Assembly (NCBI RefSeq): GCF_008041935.1 | Contig: NZ_VKAC01000010.1 | Span: 62,001-126,000 of the forward strand | Source: Quadrisphaera setariae | GTDB lineage: Bacteria > Actinomycetota > Actinomycetes > Actinomycetales > Quadrisphaeraceae | DNA: 64,000 nucleotides | Direction: 5' to 3' | In this document: piece after piece, positions 8,257-17,331 of the stretch | Numbering within the stretch: position 1 is the first letter of the stretch | Layout: each line of letters opens with the position of its first letter | Notes under the pieces: generated by a model | What the model was told of the DNA's origin: nothing | What the model saw: only the letters and a program-made list of their open reading frames with translations | Database searches by the model: none | Translations under genes and position numbers: made by a program

Positions 8257-9609
8257 ATGATGACGACGACGACGGCCAGCCCCCTCACCACCGTCCTGCG
8301 CCGCGCCGCCGCCGCGGGCGCCCCCCAGCGCACCGGCTCCGTCCGCTCCGTGGTCGGCCTCACCGTCGACGTCACGGGTGTGCAGGCGGCCGTGGGCGAC
8401 CTGGTCCGGCTGCTGCCCGACGCGCCCACGGCGACCGAGGGCGTCGACGCCGAGGTCGTGGCCGTCGGCCGCGGCGGCGTGCAGTGCATGCCCCTGGGCC
8501 GCAGCGACGGCCTGCACGCCGGCCAGCGGGCCATGGCCCTCGGCCGCTCGCTGCGCGCCCCCGTCGGCGACGGCCTGCTGGGCCGCGTGCTCGACGGTCT
8601 CGGCCAGCCGATCGACGGCCGCGGCCCGCTCGAGGCCAGCAGCTGGGAGTCCGTGGACGCCGCCGCGCCGGACCCGCTGACCCGCCAGCGCGTCGACACC
8701 CCGATCGCCCTGGGCGTGCGCGCCCTCGACACCCTGGTGCCCGCCGGCCGCGGCCAGCGCTTCGGCCTGTTCGCCGGTTCGGGCGTCGGCAAGTCGACGC
8801 TGCTGTCGATGATCGCCCGCGGCACCTCCGCCGACGTCAACGTCATCGCCCTCATCGGTGAGCGAGGCCGTGAGGTCCGCGAGTTCCTCGAGGACGACCT
8901 CGGCCCCGAGGGCCTGGCGCGCTCCGTCGTCGTCGTCGCCACCTCCGACCAGCCGCCGCTGGTGCGCCTGCGCGCCGCGATGGTGGCCACCCGCATCGCC
9001 GAGCACTTCCGCGACACCGGTCGCGACGCCCTGCTGATGATGGACAGCCTCACCCGCTTCGCCATGGCGCAGCGCGAGATCGGCCTGTCGGTGGGGGAGC
9101 CCCCCGCCACCCGCGGCTACCCGCCGAGCACCTTCGCCCTGCTGCCCCGCCTGCTCGAGCGCGCCGGCACCAGCGACACCGGCTCGATCACCGGCATCTA
9201 CACGGTGCTCGTGGACGGCGACGACCACAACGAGCCCATCGCCGACGCCGCCCGCTCCATCCTCGACGGCCACGTGGTGCTCGACAGGGCCCTGGCCACC
9301 GCCGGGCACTTCCCCAGCATCGACGTGCTCGGCTCGGTCTCCCGCGTCGCCACCCGCGTCACCTCCCGCGAGCAGCGCGACGACGCCACGCACGTGCGCC
9401 GCCTCATGGCCGCCCGCCGCGAGGCGCAGGACCTGGTGGACGTCGGGGCGTACGTGCCCGGCGCCAACCCCCTCACCGACGCCGCCATCGCCGCCCGCCC
9501 GCTCATCGACGGCTTCCTGCGCCAGGACGTCGAGGAGCGCACCGGTCTCGCCGACGCCTGGGGCCAGCTGCGCTCCGTCGTCGACGCCACCCCGGTGGTG
9601 GGTGGCTGA
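8257..9609 (+). CDS. fliI: Flagellum-specific ATPase FliI
   Basis: 450 residues from the ATG at 8257, which has GGAGAGG six bases upstream; a longer frame to the left reads into fliH. FliI is the hexameric F1-beta-like ATPase of the type III export apparatus. The Walker A motif GSGVGKST lies near residue 174, followed by IGERGREVREF, Walker B-type LLMMDSLTRFAMAQREIGLS and the VGEPPATRGYPPS loop. The family-length sequence is intact. The stop overlaps the fliJ start. Confidence 0.97.
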   Translation: MMTTTTASPLTTVLRRAAAAGAPQRTGSVRSVVGLTVDVTGVQAAVGDLVRLLPDAPTATEGVDAEVVAVGRGGVQCMPLGRSDGLHAGQRAMALGRSLRAPVGDGLLGRVLDGLGQPIDGRGPLEASSWESVDAAAPDPLTRQRVDTPIALGVRALDTLVPAGRGQRFGLFAGSGVGKSTLLSMIARGTSADVNVIALIGERGREVREFLEDDLGPEGLARSVVVVATSDQPPLVRLRAAMVATRIAEHFRDTGRDALLMMDSLTRFAMAQREIGLSVGEPPATRGYPPSTFALLPRLLERAGTSDTGSITGIYTVLVDGDDHNEPIADAARSILDGHVVLDRALATAGHFPSIDVLGSVSRVATRVTSREQRDDATHVRRLMAARREAQDLVDVGAYVPGANPLTDAAIAARPLIDGFLRQDVEERTGLADAWGQLRSVVDATPVVGG

Positions 9610-10085
9610 TGGCCTTCCGCCTCGCCCAGCTGCTGCGCGTGCGGCAGGTCCAGGCCGACGTCGCCGCCGCGGAGGCCGGCACCGCCACCCGGCGGGCCGG
9701 CACCGCCCGCGCCGCGTCGGTGGGCCGCAGGGCCGTGCTGGCCGAGGCCGGCTTCCCCGAGAGCGGCGGTGAGCGCGCCTTCGCCGCGGCGGTCGCCGCT
9801 CGCGGTGCGATGGCCGCCCGCTACGCCGAGAGCGTCGAGCTGGTGGTCCAGGCCGACGCCGAGGCCCAGCACGCCGCCTCCGTCCTCGCCGCCGCCCGCG
9901 CCCGGGTGAAGGCCCTGGAGCGGCTCCAGGAGCACCACGCCGCCGCCGAGCGCGAGGCAGCTGCCCGCGCCGAGCAGGCGCTGCTCGACGAGCGCGGCAG
10001 CCGCCGCCCCACCGACCCGGTCGAGTCCATCGACCTCACCGACTCCCCGACCGACGACCAGACCGCCCCGGAGGCCTCCTCGTGA
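9609..10085 (+). CDS. fliJ: Flagellar export protein FliJ
   Basis: 158 residues, nearly all helical with long Ala/Arg/Glu heptads as expected for the FliJ coiled coil that couples FliI to FlhA. It starts FRLAQLLRVRQVQAD, equivalent to the F-L-L-R motif of FliJ proteins. The acidic C-terminal 25 residues (SIDLTDSPTDDQTAPEASS) look disordered. It overlaps fliI by one base and the next gene by four, so all three are translationally coupled. Confidence 0.88.
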   Translation: MAFRLAQLLRVRQVQADVAAAEAGTATRRAGTARAASVGRRAVLAEAGFPESGGERAFAAAVAARGAMAARYAESVELVVQADAEAQHAASVLAAARARVKALERLQEHHAAAEREAAARAEQALLDERGSRRPTDPVESIDLTDSPTDDQTAPEASS

Positions 10086-11131
10086 GCGTGCCCACCGTCG
10101 CCGACCCGCTGGCCGACGTCCAGAGCCGCGTGCTCATGGTCCAGCAGCGCATCGCCGCCCTCACCGGTACCGCCCCGGCCGGTTCCCTCGGCACCAGCAG
10201 CGCCCTCAGCGGCACCGGGTCCTCCAGCTCGATGTTCGCCGACGCCCTCGCCCAGGCGCAGGCGCAGATGTCCGGCACCAGCGGCACCAGCGGGGACGAC
10301 ATCGTCAGCGATGCGACGAAGTACCTCGGCGTCCCCTACAAGTGGGGCGGCACCGACCCCTCCACCGGCCTCGACTGCTCCGGCTTCACCCAGCTGGTGA
10401 TGCGCGAGAACGGCATCACGCTGCCGCGCACCGCCGCGCAGCAGGCGAAGGTGGGCACCGAGGTGCCCTCCCTGGACCAGGCGCAGCCCGGTGACCTCGT
10501 GGTGCTCGACGGCGGCTCGCACATCGGCATCTACGTGGGCGACGGCAAGATGATCCACGCTCCGCAGACCGGTGACATCGTGAAGATCTCCAAGGTCTGG
10601 GAGACGCCCATGACCATCCGCCGCGTGACCGGCGGATCGGACGCTTCCACCGCCGGCTCTGCTGCTGACGGCCTCAGCTACCTGCGCTCCTCCGTGCTCC
10701 GCTCGGCCGTCCCCTCCGCGGGCAGCACGGGCACCTCCGCCGCCACGGCCACCGGCCAGTACGGCTCGCTCTTCGCCGCCGCCGAGTCCCGCTACGACCT
10801 TCCCCAGGGCCTGCTGGCCTCCGTCGCCCAGGTGGAGTCCGGCGGCAACGCCCGCGCCGTCAGCCCCGCCGGCGCCCGCGGCCTCATGCAGCTGATGCCC
10901 GGCACCGCCGCGGACCTCGGGGTCAACGCCTTCGACCCCGCCCAGGCCGTCGACGGCGCCGCCCGCCTGCTGAGCAGCCACCTCGACCGCTACGACGGCT
11001 CCGTGCCGCTGGCCCTGGCCGCCTACAACGCCGGCCCGGGCAACGTGGCCAAGCACGGCGGCATCCCGCCCTTCACCGAGACCCAGAACTACGTCCGCAA
11101 GGTCACCGGCCTGCTGAACGGGAGCAACTGA
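10082..11131 (+). CDS. NlpC/P60 peptidase-lytic transglycosylase fusion, FlgJ-like role
   Basis: 349 residues. An N-terminal linker is followed by an NlpC/P60 domain at about 75-195 (YLGVPYKWGGTDP, catalytic Cys in LDCSGFTQLV, His in GGSHIGIYVGDGKMIHAP). An SLT lytic transglycosylase domain follows at about 225-345 (LLASVAQVESGGN with the catalytic Glu, GLMQLMPGTA, LAAYNAGPGNV). No signal peptide is visible, which fits export through the flagellar system as a rod-cap or peptidoglycan-remodelling factor. It sits between fliJ and fliK, where some bacteria keep FlgJ-type hydrolases. Both active sites appear intact. The start overlaps fliJ. Confidence 0.88.
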   Translation: MSVPTVADPLADVQSRVLMVQQRIAALTGTAPAGSLGTSSALSGTGSSSSMFADALAQAQAQMSGTSGTSGDDIVSDATKYLGVPYKWGGTDPSTGLDCSGFTQLVMRENGITLPRTAAQQAKVGTEVPSLDQAQPGDLVVLDGGSHIGIYVGDGKMIHAPQTGDIVKISKVWETPMTIRRVTGGSDASTAGSAADGLSYLRSSVLRSAVPSAGSTGTSAATATGQYGSLFAAAESRYDLPQGLLASVAQVESGGNARAVSPAGARGLMQLMPGTAADLGVNAFDPAQAVDGAARLLSSHLDRYDGSVPLALAAYNAGPGNVAKHGGIPPFTETQNYVRKVTGLLNGSN

Positions 11132-12825
11132 TGACGTTCGTCGCCTCCACCCGCACCACCGCGGTGGTCCCGTCCACGCAGACCGCTCGCCCCTCGGGCG
11201 CCGCCTCGGGCAGCGCTGACGGCTTCGCCGCGCTGCTCGCCGAGCACAGCAGCCAGACCGCCACCTCCGAGCGCGCCGCGGCGGAGCGCGCCTCCTCGCA
11301 GTCCGCCAGCCGTGCCGCCGACCGGGCGGCCGACCGCGCCGCCGAGCGGACCAACGACCGCTCGGCCGTCCGCGACGACGACGCCCCGCGCCGGGACGTC
11401 CGCGACAGCGGCTCCGCGGACCGGGCGGCCGACCGCGCCGCCGAGAAGGCCGCTGACCGCGCTCAGAGCGCCGCCGACCGGGCGGCCGACCGCGCCGCGG
11501 ACAAGGCCGCCGAGCGGGCTGACCGCGCGCAGCGCGACGCCGCTGACGGCTCCCGCCGCGACGACCGCCCGGCGCACCGCGACGCGGCCACCGACGACGA
11601 CAACGACGGCGCACCCTCCGACGCGTCCTCGCGGAAGCTCGGGGCTGTGGACGGCCACGAGGCGACCGACCCCGCACCGGCTGCCACCGGGACCGCCGGG
11701 GTGACGACTCCGGTCGCGACCTCGATCTTCAGCGCCGCCATCGCCGCAGCGCTGGCCCCTGCCGCCGACGCGGCCGCGAAGGGGGCGGCCACCTCGCCGG
11801 CCGTCGCAGGCACCACGACCGCTGCCGCGGGCGCGCCGACCGCGCAGGTCGCCGTCGCTTCCGCCCAGAACCCCGCGGCGCCGACCGCTACCGGCTCCGC
11901 CACCCCGCCGTGGGTTTCGGCCGCCGCCGGTGCCGACGCCTCGGTGGCCGGCGCGAAGGACTCGTCCTCGTCCGCTGCTCCGGCGGGCGCCGGGGAGGGC
12001 ACGGCCTCCGGTGACCGCCTGGCTGCCGCGCTGGCCGGCACGGCTACGGCGACCGCCGCTGCGTCGGGAGACCAGGCCTCGGGGTCGAGCACCGGTGACG
12101 GACGTCCGGGCGCGGAGGGCCGTCAGGCCCCCTCGGCCGCCACGCAGCCCCCTGCGGCCGCGGCAGCGGCGTCGGCGGCCCTGGCCACCTCGCTCGCGAG
12201 CGACCGCGCCGTGCTGTCGGGCGCCACGAGCGCCCCTGCGACCTCGCAGACGCCCAGCAAGGTCGACGGGGCCGCTGGAGCGGCTGGACCGGCCGTGCCC
12301 GCCGCCGTCGTCCTGCCGAGCACCCCCGCCGCCACGTCGACGGCCCCGGCGGCTCCGACGCACTCCACCGCCGCTGCGCACGCCGCGCAGCTCGTGCCGC
12401 AGCTCACGCCCAAGCTCGTGGCGCTCCCGGGCCTGGGGGAGGGCGTGCACCGCCTCACCGTCCAGGTCACGCCGGACGCCATCGGCAGCGTGCGCGTCGT
12501 CGCGGACATCAGCGCCAGCGGCGTGCAGATCACCCTGCACGGCGGCACCGAGGCGGCCCGTGAGGCCCTCAAGCTGGCCGTGGACGACCTGCGCCGCGAC
12601 CTCGCGGCCACCGGCTCCAACGCTTCCCTGGACCTCGGCGACGCCGCGTCGTCGGCCGGGGGACAGGCGCGCGGCTTCGGCGCTTCCGAGGGCGGCCAGC
12701 GCACGTCCTGGAGCGCGAACCGGGGCGCTGACCTGGGCCGACAGGGCGCAGAGGACGTGGCGGACGTGCGGTCGCCGAGGCTGGGGCTTCAGTTCGGGGC
12801 CCGAGCTGTCGATGTCCTCGTCTGA
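11131..12825 (+). CDS. fliK: Flagellar hook-length control protein FliK
   Basis: 564 residues. FliK is secreted as a molecular ruler and switches export specificity. Residues 50-150 are a low-complexity Asp-Arg-Ala-Ala repeat, with a 23-base DNA unit repeated exactly at 11320, 11419 and 11476. The middle is Ala/Thr/Ser/Pro-rich. The conserved C-terminal domain is at about 430-530 (LPGLGEGVHRLTVQVTPDAI, VVADISASGVQITLHGGTEA). It overlaps the previous stop by one base and precedes flgD. A GAGGGCC hairpin follows the stop. Length and composition are typical of actinobacterial FliK. Confidence 0.9.
   Translation: MTFVASTRTTAVVPSTQTARPSGAASGSADGFAALLAEHSSQTATSERAAAERASSQSASRAADRAADRAAERTNDRSAVRDDDAPRRDVRDSGSADRAADRAAEKAADRAQSAADRAADRAADKAAERADRAQRDAADGSRRDDRPAHRDAATDDDNDGAPSDASSRKLGAVDGHEATDPAPAATGTAGVTTPVATSIFSAAIAAALAPAADAAAKGAATSPAVAGTTTAAAGAPTAQVAVASAQNPAAPTATGSATPPWVSAAAGADASVAGAKDSSSSAAPAGAGEGTASGDRLAAALAGTATATAAASGDQASGSSTGDGRPGAEGRQAPSAATQPPAAAAAASAALATSLASDRAVLSGATSAPATSQTPSKVDGAAGAAGPAVPAAVVLPSTPAATSTAPAAPTHSTAAAHAAQLVPQLTPKLVALPGLGEGVHRLTVQVTPDAIGSVRVVADISASGVQITLHGGTEAAREALKLAVDDLRRDLAATGSNASLDLGDAASSAGGQARGFGASEGGQRTSWSANRGADLGRQGAEDVADVRSPRLGLQFGARAVDVLV
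11320..11498 (+). repeat. Internal Asp-Arg-Ala repeats of fliK
   Basis: A 23-base unit starting GACCGGGCGGCC occurs exactly at 11320, 11419 and 11476, with weaker copies between. It encodes DRAADRAA and would form an uninterrupted charged helix. Identical copies on one strand make length change by slippage or recombination plausible. Confidence 0.85.
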
Positions 12826-12843
12826 GGGCCTCGTACGGCCCTC
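12824..12843 (+). terminator. Short hairpin after fliK
   Basis: GAGGGCC, six bases, GGCCCTC directly at the fliK stop codon. The stem is short and lacks a T run, so it may attenuate or process the transcript rather than terminate it. Confidence 0.3.
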
Positions 12844-12888
12844 GACCGACTGGCCGGCCGCCAGGGCCTCGACCCTCCAGGAGGTGCG

Positions 12889-13458
12889 ATGACCGACATC
12901 ACCGCACTCGCCAAGCAGAACGCGCTCGTCAACCTCACCGCCGCCAAGGCGAGCAGCACCCCCAACAGCGTCGCCGTCAACAGCATGAACGGCAGCGCTG
13001 CTGTGGCCAAGGACAAGACGTCCCTCGGCAAGGACCAGTTCCTCCAGCTCCTGGTGACGCAGATGCGCTACCAGGACCCGTCCTCCCCGATGGACTCCAA
13101 CCAGGTCATGGCGCAGACCGCGCAGCTGAGCACCGTCGAGCAGCTCACCGAGCTCGCCACGACGCAGCGCGAGGCGTTCGGCCTGCAGATGCGCCTGTCG
13201 GCGTCGTCGTTCGTCGGCAAGGAGGTCTCCTGGACCGACGCCGACGGCACGAAGCAGAGCGGTCTCGTGGACAGCGCCGACTTCAGCGACGCCACGCCCA
13301 AGCTCGTGGTGGGCAAGCAGACCGTGGCGATCGACCAGATCACCACCGTGAAGCCCGCCACCGCGGCCACCACGACGACGACCACGGCCACCACCGGGTC
13401 GACCTCCGGCTCGTCCAGCGACTCGACGTCCAAGGACGAGGCCGCCCCCACGTCCTGA
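12889..13458 (+). CDS. flgD: Flagellar hook assembly protein FlgD
   Basis: 189 residues from an ATG with a strong GGAGGTG upstream. FlgD is the scaffold cap needed to polymerise the hook. The N-terminal signature (FLQLLVTQMRYQDPSSPMDS, then QTAQLSTVEQLTEL) is clear. The protein ends in a Thr/Ser-rich tail, and the C-terminal tudor/Ig-like domain of larger FlgD proteins is largely reduced to about residues 95-145. flgE follows after 164 bases with no obvious promoter. Confidence 0.94.
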   Translation: MTDITALAKQNALVNLTAAKASSTPNSVAVNSMNGSAAVAKDKTSLGKDQFLQLLVTQMRYQDPSSPMDSNQVMAQTAQLSTVEQLTELATTQREAFGLQMRLSASSFVGKEVSWTDADGTKQSGLVDSADFSDATPKLVVGKQTVAIDQITTVKPATAATTTTTTATTGSTSGSSSDSTSKDEAAPTS

Positions 13459-13622
13459 CGGACACCCCCACGACGGCCCTCGAGGCACCAGCGCCAGGAC
13501 GGCGCCCACGGTGCTCCCGAGGTCCGGCACGGACGCGCACCACCTGCCACGGACGGCATGCACCGCGCCACCCAGCCCGCGACCCCCTTCGCGGCTGGCT
13601 TCCCCGTGAACAGGAGAGACGC

Positions 13623-14996
13623 ATGCTCCGCTCGCTCTACGCCGGCATCTCGGGCCTCCGCAGCCAGCAGACGCTGATGGACGTCACCGGCAACAACATC
13701 GCCAACGTCAACACCACGGCGTTCAAGTCGTCCACCACGCAGTTCCAGGACACCCTGAGCCAGGTCGTCGCTGCCGCCGGCCGCGCCACCGCGGGTGACG
13801 GTGGCACCAACCCCGCGCAGATCGGCCTCGGCGTGCGCGTGGCGGGCATCACCACGAACTTCACGCAGGGCGCCGCCCAGCTCACGGGCAAGAGCACCGA
13901 CATGATGATCCAGGGCGACGGCTTCTTCGTGGTCAACAAGGGCAACGAGCAGATGTACACCCGCGCCGGGTCGTTCTCGTTCGACGCCCTCGGCCAGATG
14001 GTCACCGCCGACGGCGCCATCCTCCAGGGCTGGGCCGCCAACCCCGACGGCTCGGTGCCCACCACCGGCCAGACGACCAACCTCACCATCCCCGCCGGTC
14101 AGCTGCGCCAGCCGCAGGGCACCAAGACCTTCTCCATGGCGGGCAACTTCGCCGACGACGCCCCGGTCAAGGCGGCAGGTACGACCATCACCAGCGGGAC
14201 GACCACGCTGTCGGCCCTCAACACCTCCGACCCCGGCAGCACCTTCGGCCCCGTCACGATGACGGGGTACGACAACCTCGGCAAGGCCGTGCCGGTCAGC
14301 CTCGTCTTCGTGCACAACGCAGGTGGCGGCTCCACCAACGACGAGTGGAAGGCGTACTCGTACAACGCCAGCTCGACGCCGGCCGCCGGAGCGCTGACCG
14401 ACACCGGGGCGAAGGTCACCTTCAAGGCCGACGGCACCCCGGACCTCACCACCGCCGGCGCCACCGTCGGCACCACGACCGTTGCGGCCGGCCAGGCGCT
14501 GGGGCTCTCGGGTGCGCTGGCGTTCGACTGGAAGAACGTGACCGGCTACGCCGGCACCAACGCCGTGAAGAACAACGCCGGTGTGACCACCAGCAGCCAG
14601 AGCACCGGAACGGTCTCGGCGCAGGACGGTGCCCCGGCGGGCTCCATCGCGGCGTTCGCGCTGGGTGCTGACGGCACCATCACGGGCACCTTCGACAACG
14701 GCTTCAAGCAGGTCCTCGGCAAGGTGGCGCTGGCCAACTTCTCCAACCCGTCGGGTCTGACGAAGTCGGGCAACTCCCTGTACTCGAGCACCACCAACTC
14801 GGGCTTCGCCCAGGTCGGGCCGGCCAACGTCGCCGGCCGCGGCTCCATCGCCGGCGGCACGCTGGAGATGTCCAACGTCGACCTCTCCCAGGAGTTCACC
14901 AACCTGATCGTCGCCCAGCGCGGCTTCCAGGCGAACTCCCGCGTCATCACCGCCTCCGACGAGATGCTGCAGGAGCTCGGCAACATGAAGCGCTGA
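13623..14996 (+). CDS. flgE: Flagellar hook protein FlgE
   Basis: 457 residues from an ATG with GGAGAG upstream. FlgE polymerises into the hook. The N-terminal rod/hook motif (MLRSLYAGISGLRSQQ, NNIANVNTTAFKSS), the FlgE/F/G central part (MMIQGDGFFVVNKGNEQMYT) and the C-terminal helix (QEFTNLIVAQRGFQANSRVI) are complete. A near-perfect GC-rich hairpin begins 27 bases after the stop and closes this transcription unit. Confidence 0.97.
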   Translation: MLRSLYAGISGLRSQQTLMDVTGNNIANVNTTAFKSSTTQFQDTLSQVVAAAGRATAGDGGTNPAQIGLGVRVAGITTNFTQGAAQLTGKSTDMMIQGDGFFVVNKGNEQMYTRAGSFSFDALGQMVTADGAILQGWAANPDGSVPTTGQTTNLTIPAGQLRQPQGTKTFSMAGNFADDAPVKAAGTTITSGTTTLSALNTSDPGSTFGPVTMTGYDNLGKAVPVSLVFVHNAGGGSTNDEWKAYSYNASSTPAAGALTDTGAKVTFKADGTPDLTTAGATVGTTTVAAGQALGLSGALAFDWKNVTGYAGTNAVKNNAGVTTSSQSTGTVSAQDGAPAGSIAAFALGADGTITGTFDNGFKQVLGKVALANFSNPSGLTKSGNSLYSSTTNSGFAQVGPANVAGRGSIAGGTLEMSNVDLSQEFTNLIVAQRGFQANSRVITASDEMLQELGNMKR

Positions 14997-15023
14997 CCCT
15001 GACAGCACTGACAGGGCAGTGAG

Positions 15024-15062
15024 CACCGCGGGAGGGCGTCGTCACGACGTCCTCCCGCGGTG
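15024..15062 (+). terminator. Hairpin terminator after flgE
   Basis: CACCGCGGGAGG at 15024-15035 pairs with CCTCCCGCGGTG at 15051-15062, and the inner CGTCGT/ACGACG also pairs, giving a nearly continuous 19-pair stem with a one-base loop. There is no T tract, as is common in high-GC actinobacteria. Confidence 0.75.
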
Positions 15063-15130
15063 TCTCCCGGGTCTCACCCGGGTGGCGTTCACCCGGTCGG
15101 GGAGGGCCCGCAGCCCACCGGCCACAAGCA

Positions 15131-15158
15131 CTCACACACGTCCCGGCGCCGCCGATGG
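15131..15158 (+). promoter_or_regulatory. Sigma-28/FliA-type promoter before flbD-motAB-fliL
   Basis: CTCA at 15131-15134, 16 bases, GCCGATGG at 15151-15158. It lies between the flgE terminator and flbD, with about 45 bases of leader. It matches the other five motif copies in this window. Confidence 0.6.
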
Positions 15159-15209
15159 ACGGACTGACAGGGGTCACGGAAGGCCCCGCAGACTCTAGGG
15201 ACGGATCCT

Positions 15210-15584
15210 GTGATCGTCGTGACGCGCCTGAACGGCCCGCCGTTCGCGGTGAACCCCGACCTGCTGGAGCGTGTGGAGTCCACCCCGGACACCGTGCTCA
15301 CGCTCATCGACGGCACCAAGTTCCTGGTGCAGGAGAGCGTCGTCGACGTCGTGGCCCTCGTGCGCGACTACCGCGCCAGCGTCGTGGCCACGGCTCGCGA
15401 CCTCGGCCGCGCCGCCGCCGAGGCGGAGCTGTCCGCGGAGCAGGACGACGACGCCGCCGTCCCCGCGCCCCGTGCCGGCGAGGCCCACCCGCACCTCACG
15501 CCCGTCGCCTCGCTCACCGAGCGGCTCGCCAGCCGCCAGAGCGCCCACAACCCGACCACCCTGACCACGGAGGAGGAGCACTGA
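15210..15584 (+). CDS. flbD: FlbD-family flagellar protein
   Basis: 124 residues from GTG. The first 65 residues match the small FlbD family (MIVVTRLNGPPFAVNPDLLE, TVLTLIDGTKFLVQESV), usually found next to motA. The remaining 60 residues form an acidic, probably disordered tail not found in the common 60-75 residue form. This is the Pfam FlbD family, not the Caulobacter NtrC-type regulator. The stop overlaps the motA ATG. Molecular role is not well established. Confidence 0.85.
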   Translation: MIVVTRLNGPPFAVNPDLLERVESTPDTVLTLIDGTKFLVQESVVDVVALVRDYRASVVATARDLGRAAAEAELSAEQDDDAAVPAPRAGEAHPHLTPVASLTERLASRQSAHNPTTLTTEEEH

Positions 15585-16351
15585 TGGATCCGGCAAGCCT
15601 CATCGGCCTCGGCATCGCGTTCGGCGCCATCCTCCTGGCGATCATCCTCGAGGGCTCCAGCCCGATGTCGGTGGTCCTCATCCCGCCGATGATCCTCGTG
15701 ATCCTCGGCACCATCGGCGCCGGCTTCACCGGCATCCGCATGGCGGACCTCCCGATCATCATCAACGCCCTCATCAAGGCGCTGACCGGCAAGGCCGTCA
15801 ACATGGAGTCGACCATCGACACCATCGTGTCGCTGGCAGAGAAGGCGCGCCGCGAGGGCCTGCTGGCCCTGGAGGACGCCGCCAAGGACGTCGACGACAA
15901 GTTCCTCAAGGACGGGCTGCAGGCCGCCATCGACGGCGCGGACCCCGAGGACCTGCGCGAGATGCTCCACTCCAAGATCGACACCAAGAAGGCCACCGAC
16001 AAGGTCGGCGCCAACTTCTTCGCCACCGCCGGCGGCTACGCGCCGACCGTCGGCATCATCGGCACGGTCGTGTCGCTGGTGCACGTGCTCGAGAACCTCT
16101 CCGAGCCCGCGAAGCTCGGCCACATGATCGCCGCGGCCCTCGTCGCGACCTTCTGGGGCCTGCTGACCGCCAACATCATCCTGCTGCCGCTGTCCGCCCG
16201 CCTCAAGCGCCTCTCGGAGACCGAGGCCGCGCAGATGGAGCTGGTGGTCGAGGGCCTCATGGCCGTGCAGGCCGGTGCCAACCCGCGCCTGGTCGGCCAG
16301 CGCCTCCGCAGCCTGGTGCCCGAGACGGGCAAGGCCAAGGCGGCGGCCTGA
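15584..16351 (+). CDS. motA: Flagellar motor stator protein MotA
   Basis: 255 residues from the ATG at 15584, overlapping the flbD stop; a longer open frame upstream is not coding. MotA is the membrane stator unit that works with MotB to convert ion flow into torque. Four membrane segments are visible: two near the start (SLIGLGIAFGAILLAIIL, VVLIPPMILVILGTIGAGFT) and two late ones. The cytoplasmic AEKARREGLLALE loop carries the Arg and Glu that contact FliG, and GGYAPTVGIIGTV and NIILLPLSARL carry the conserved prolines. The stop overlaps the motB start. Confidence 0.96.
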   Translation: MDPASLIGLGIAFGAILLAIILEGSSPMSVVLIPPMILVILGTIGAGFTGIRMADLPIIINALIKALTGKAVNMESTIDTIVSLAEKARREGLLALEDAAKDVDDKFLKDGLQAAIDGADPEDLREMLHSKIDTKKATDKVGANFFATAGGYAPTVGIIGTVVSLVHVLENLSEPAKLGHMIAAALVATFWGLLTANIILLPLSARLKRLSETEAAQMELVVEGLMAVQAGANPRLVGQRLRSLVPETGKAKAAA

Positions 16352-17331
16352 TGAGCCACGGCAAGGGCAAGGCCAAGCGCGGCGGCGGCCACGAGGAGGA
16401 GCACGAGAACCACGAGCGGTGGGCCGTCTCCTACGCCGACATGATGACGGTGCTCATGGCGCTGTTCCTCGTGCTCTTCGCCATGAGCTCCATCGACGTC
16501 AAGAAGTTCGAGGAGCTGCGCACCTCGCTGGCGCAGGGCTTCGGCAACGAGGCCCTGCCGCAGACCGGCGGCAGCGGCATCAACGACGGGTCGACCGACT
16601 CCGCCATCGACAACAAGCCGACCTCGCCGATGGTCATCATGGACGCCCCGCCGGCGTCCTCGACCAGCAACCAGTCCAGCACCTCCGTCGCGGGACCCGC
16701 CGCGGGTACCGGCGCCGGTGACGAGCTGGCGGCCCGTGTGGAGGCCGCTCGGCTGAAGGGCCTGCAGGACCAGGTCATCGACGCCCTCGCGGCCAAGGGC
16801 CTGCAGGACGCGGTGAAGACCACCATCACCGAGCGGGGCCTGGAGATCCGGGTGGTCGCCAACGACATCTTCTTCGCCAACGCCAGCGCCGACATCCAGC
16901 CGCGCGGCCTGCAGGTGCTGGACGCCATCGGCCCGGTGCTCGCCCACGAGCAGGGGGGCATCTCGGTGGAGGGCCACGCCAACCACCTCCAGCTCAAGGG
17001 CGGTCCGTACGCCAACAACTGGCTGCTCTCCTCGGCGCGGGCCACCTCCGTGGTGCTCCACCTCACCGACGCCGACGGCGTGGCCGGAGACCGCCTGCGG
17101 GCCACCGGCTACGGCGACACCCGCCCGCTCTTCCCCACCGACAGCCCCGAGGCGATCGACGGCAACCGCCGCGTCGACATCGTCGCCGAGTCCGACCAGG
17201 CCCCCCAGGTCCGCGACCTCGTCCCGTTCTTCGCGGGGACGATCGCGGCCACCTCCGGGAAGGCCAGCACCGCCAGCACCTCCACCACCGCCACCACCGC
17301 CACCACGACCGAGGGAGACACCCATGGCTGA
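16351..17331 (+). CDS. motB: Flagellar motor stator protein MotB
   Basis: 326 residues. A basic and His/Glu-rich N-terminus is followed by one membrane helix (RWAVSYADMMTVLMALFLVL) whose Asp30 is the expected ion-carrying residue. The OmpA-like peptidoglycan-binding domain spans about residues 170-285 (FFANASADIQPRGLQVLDAI, VEGHANHL, LSSARATSVV, GYGDTRPL, NRRVDI). The C-terminal Ser/Thr tail is low complexity. The stop overlaps fliL by 8 bases. Confidence 0.96.
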   Translation: MSHGKGKAKRGGGHEEEHENHERWAVSYADMMTVLMALFLVLFAMSSIDVKKFEELRTSLAQGFGNEALPQTGGSGINDGSTDSAIDNKPTSPMVIMDAPPASSTSNQSSTSVAGPAAGTGAGDELAARVEAARLKGLQDQVIDALAAKGLQDAVKTTITERGLEIRVVANDIFFANASADIQPRGLQVLDAIGPVLAHEQGGISVEGHANHLQLKGGPYANNWLLSSARATSVVLHLTDADGVAGDRLRATGYGDTRPLFPTDSPEAIDGNRRVDIVAESDQAPQVRDLVPFFAGTIAATSGKASTASTSTTATTATTTEGDTHG

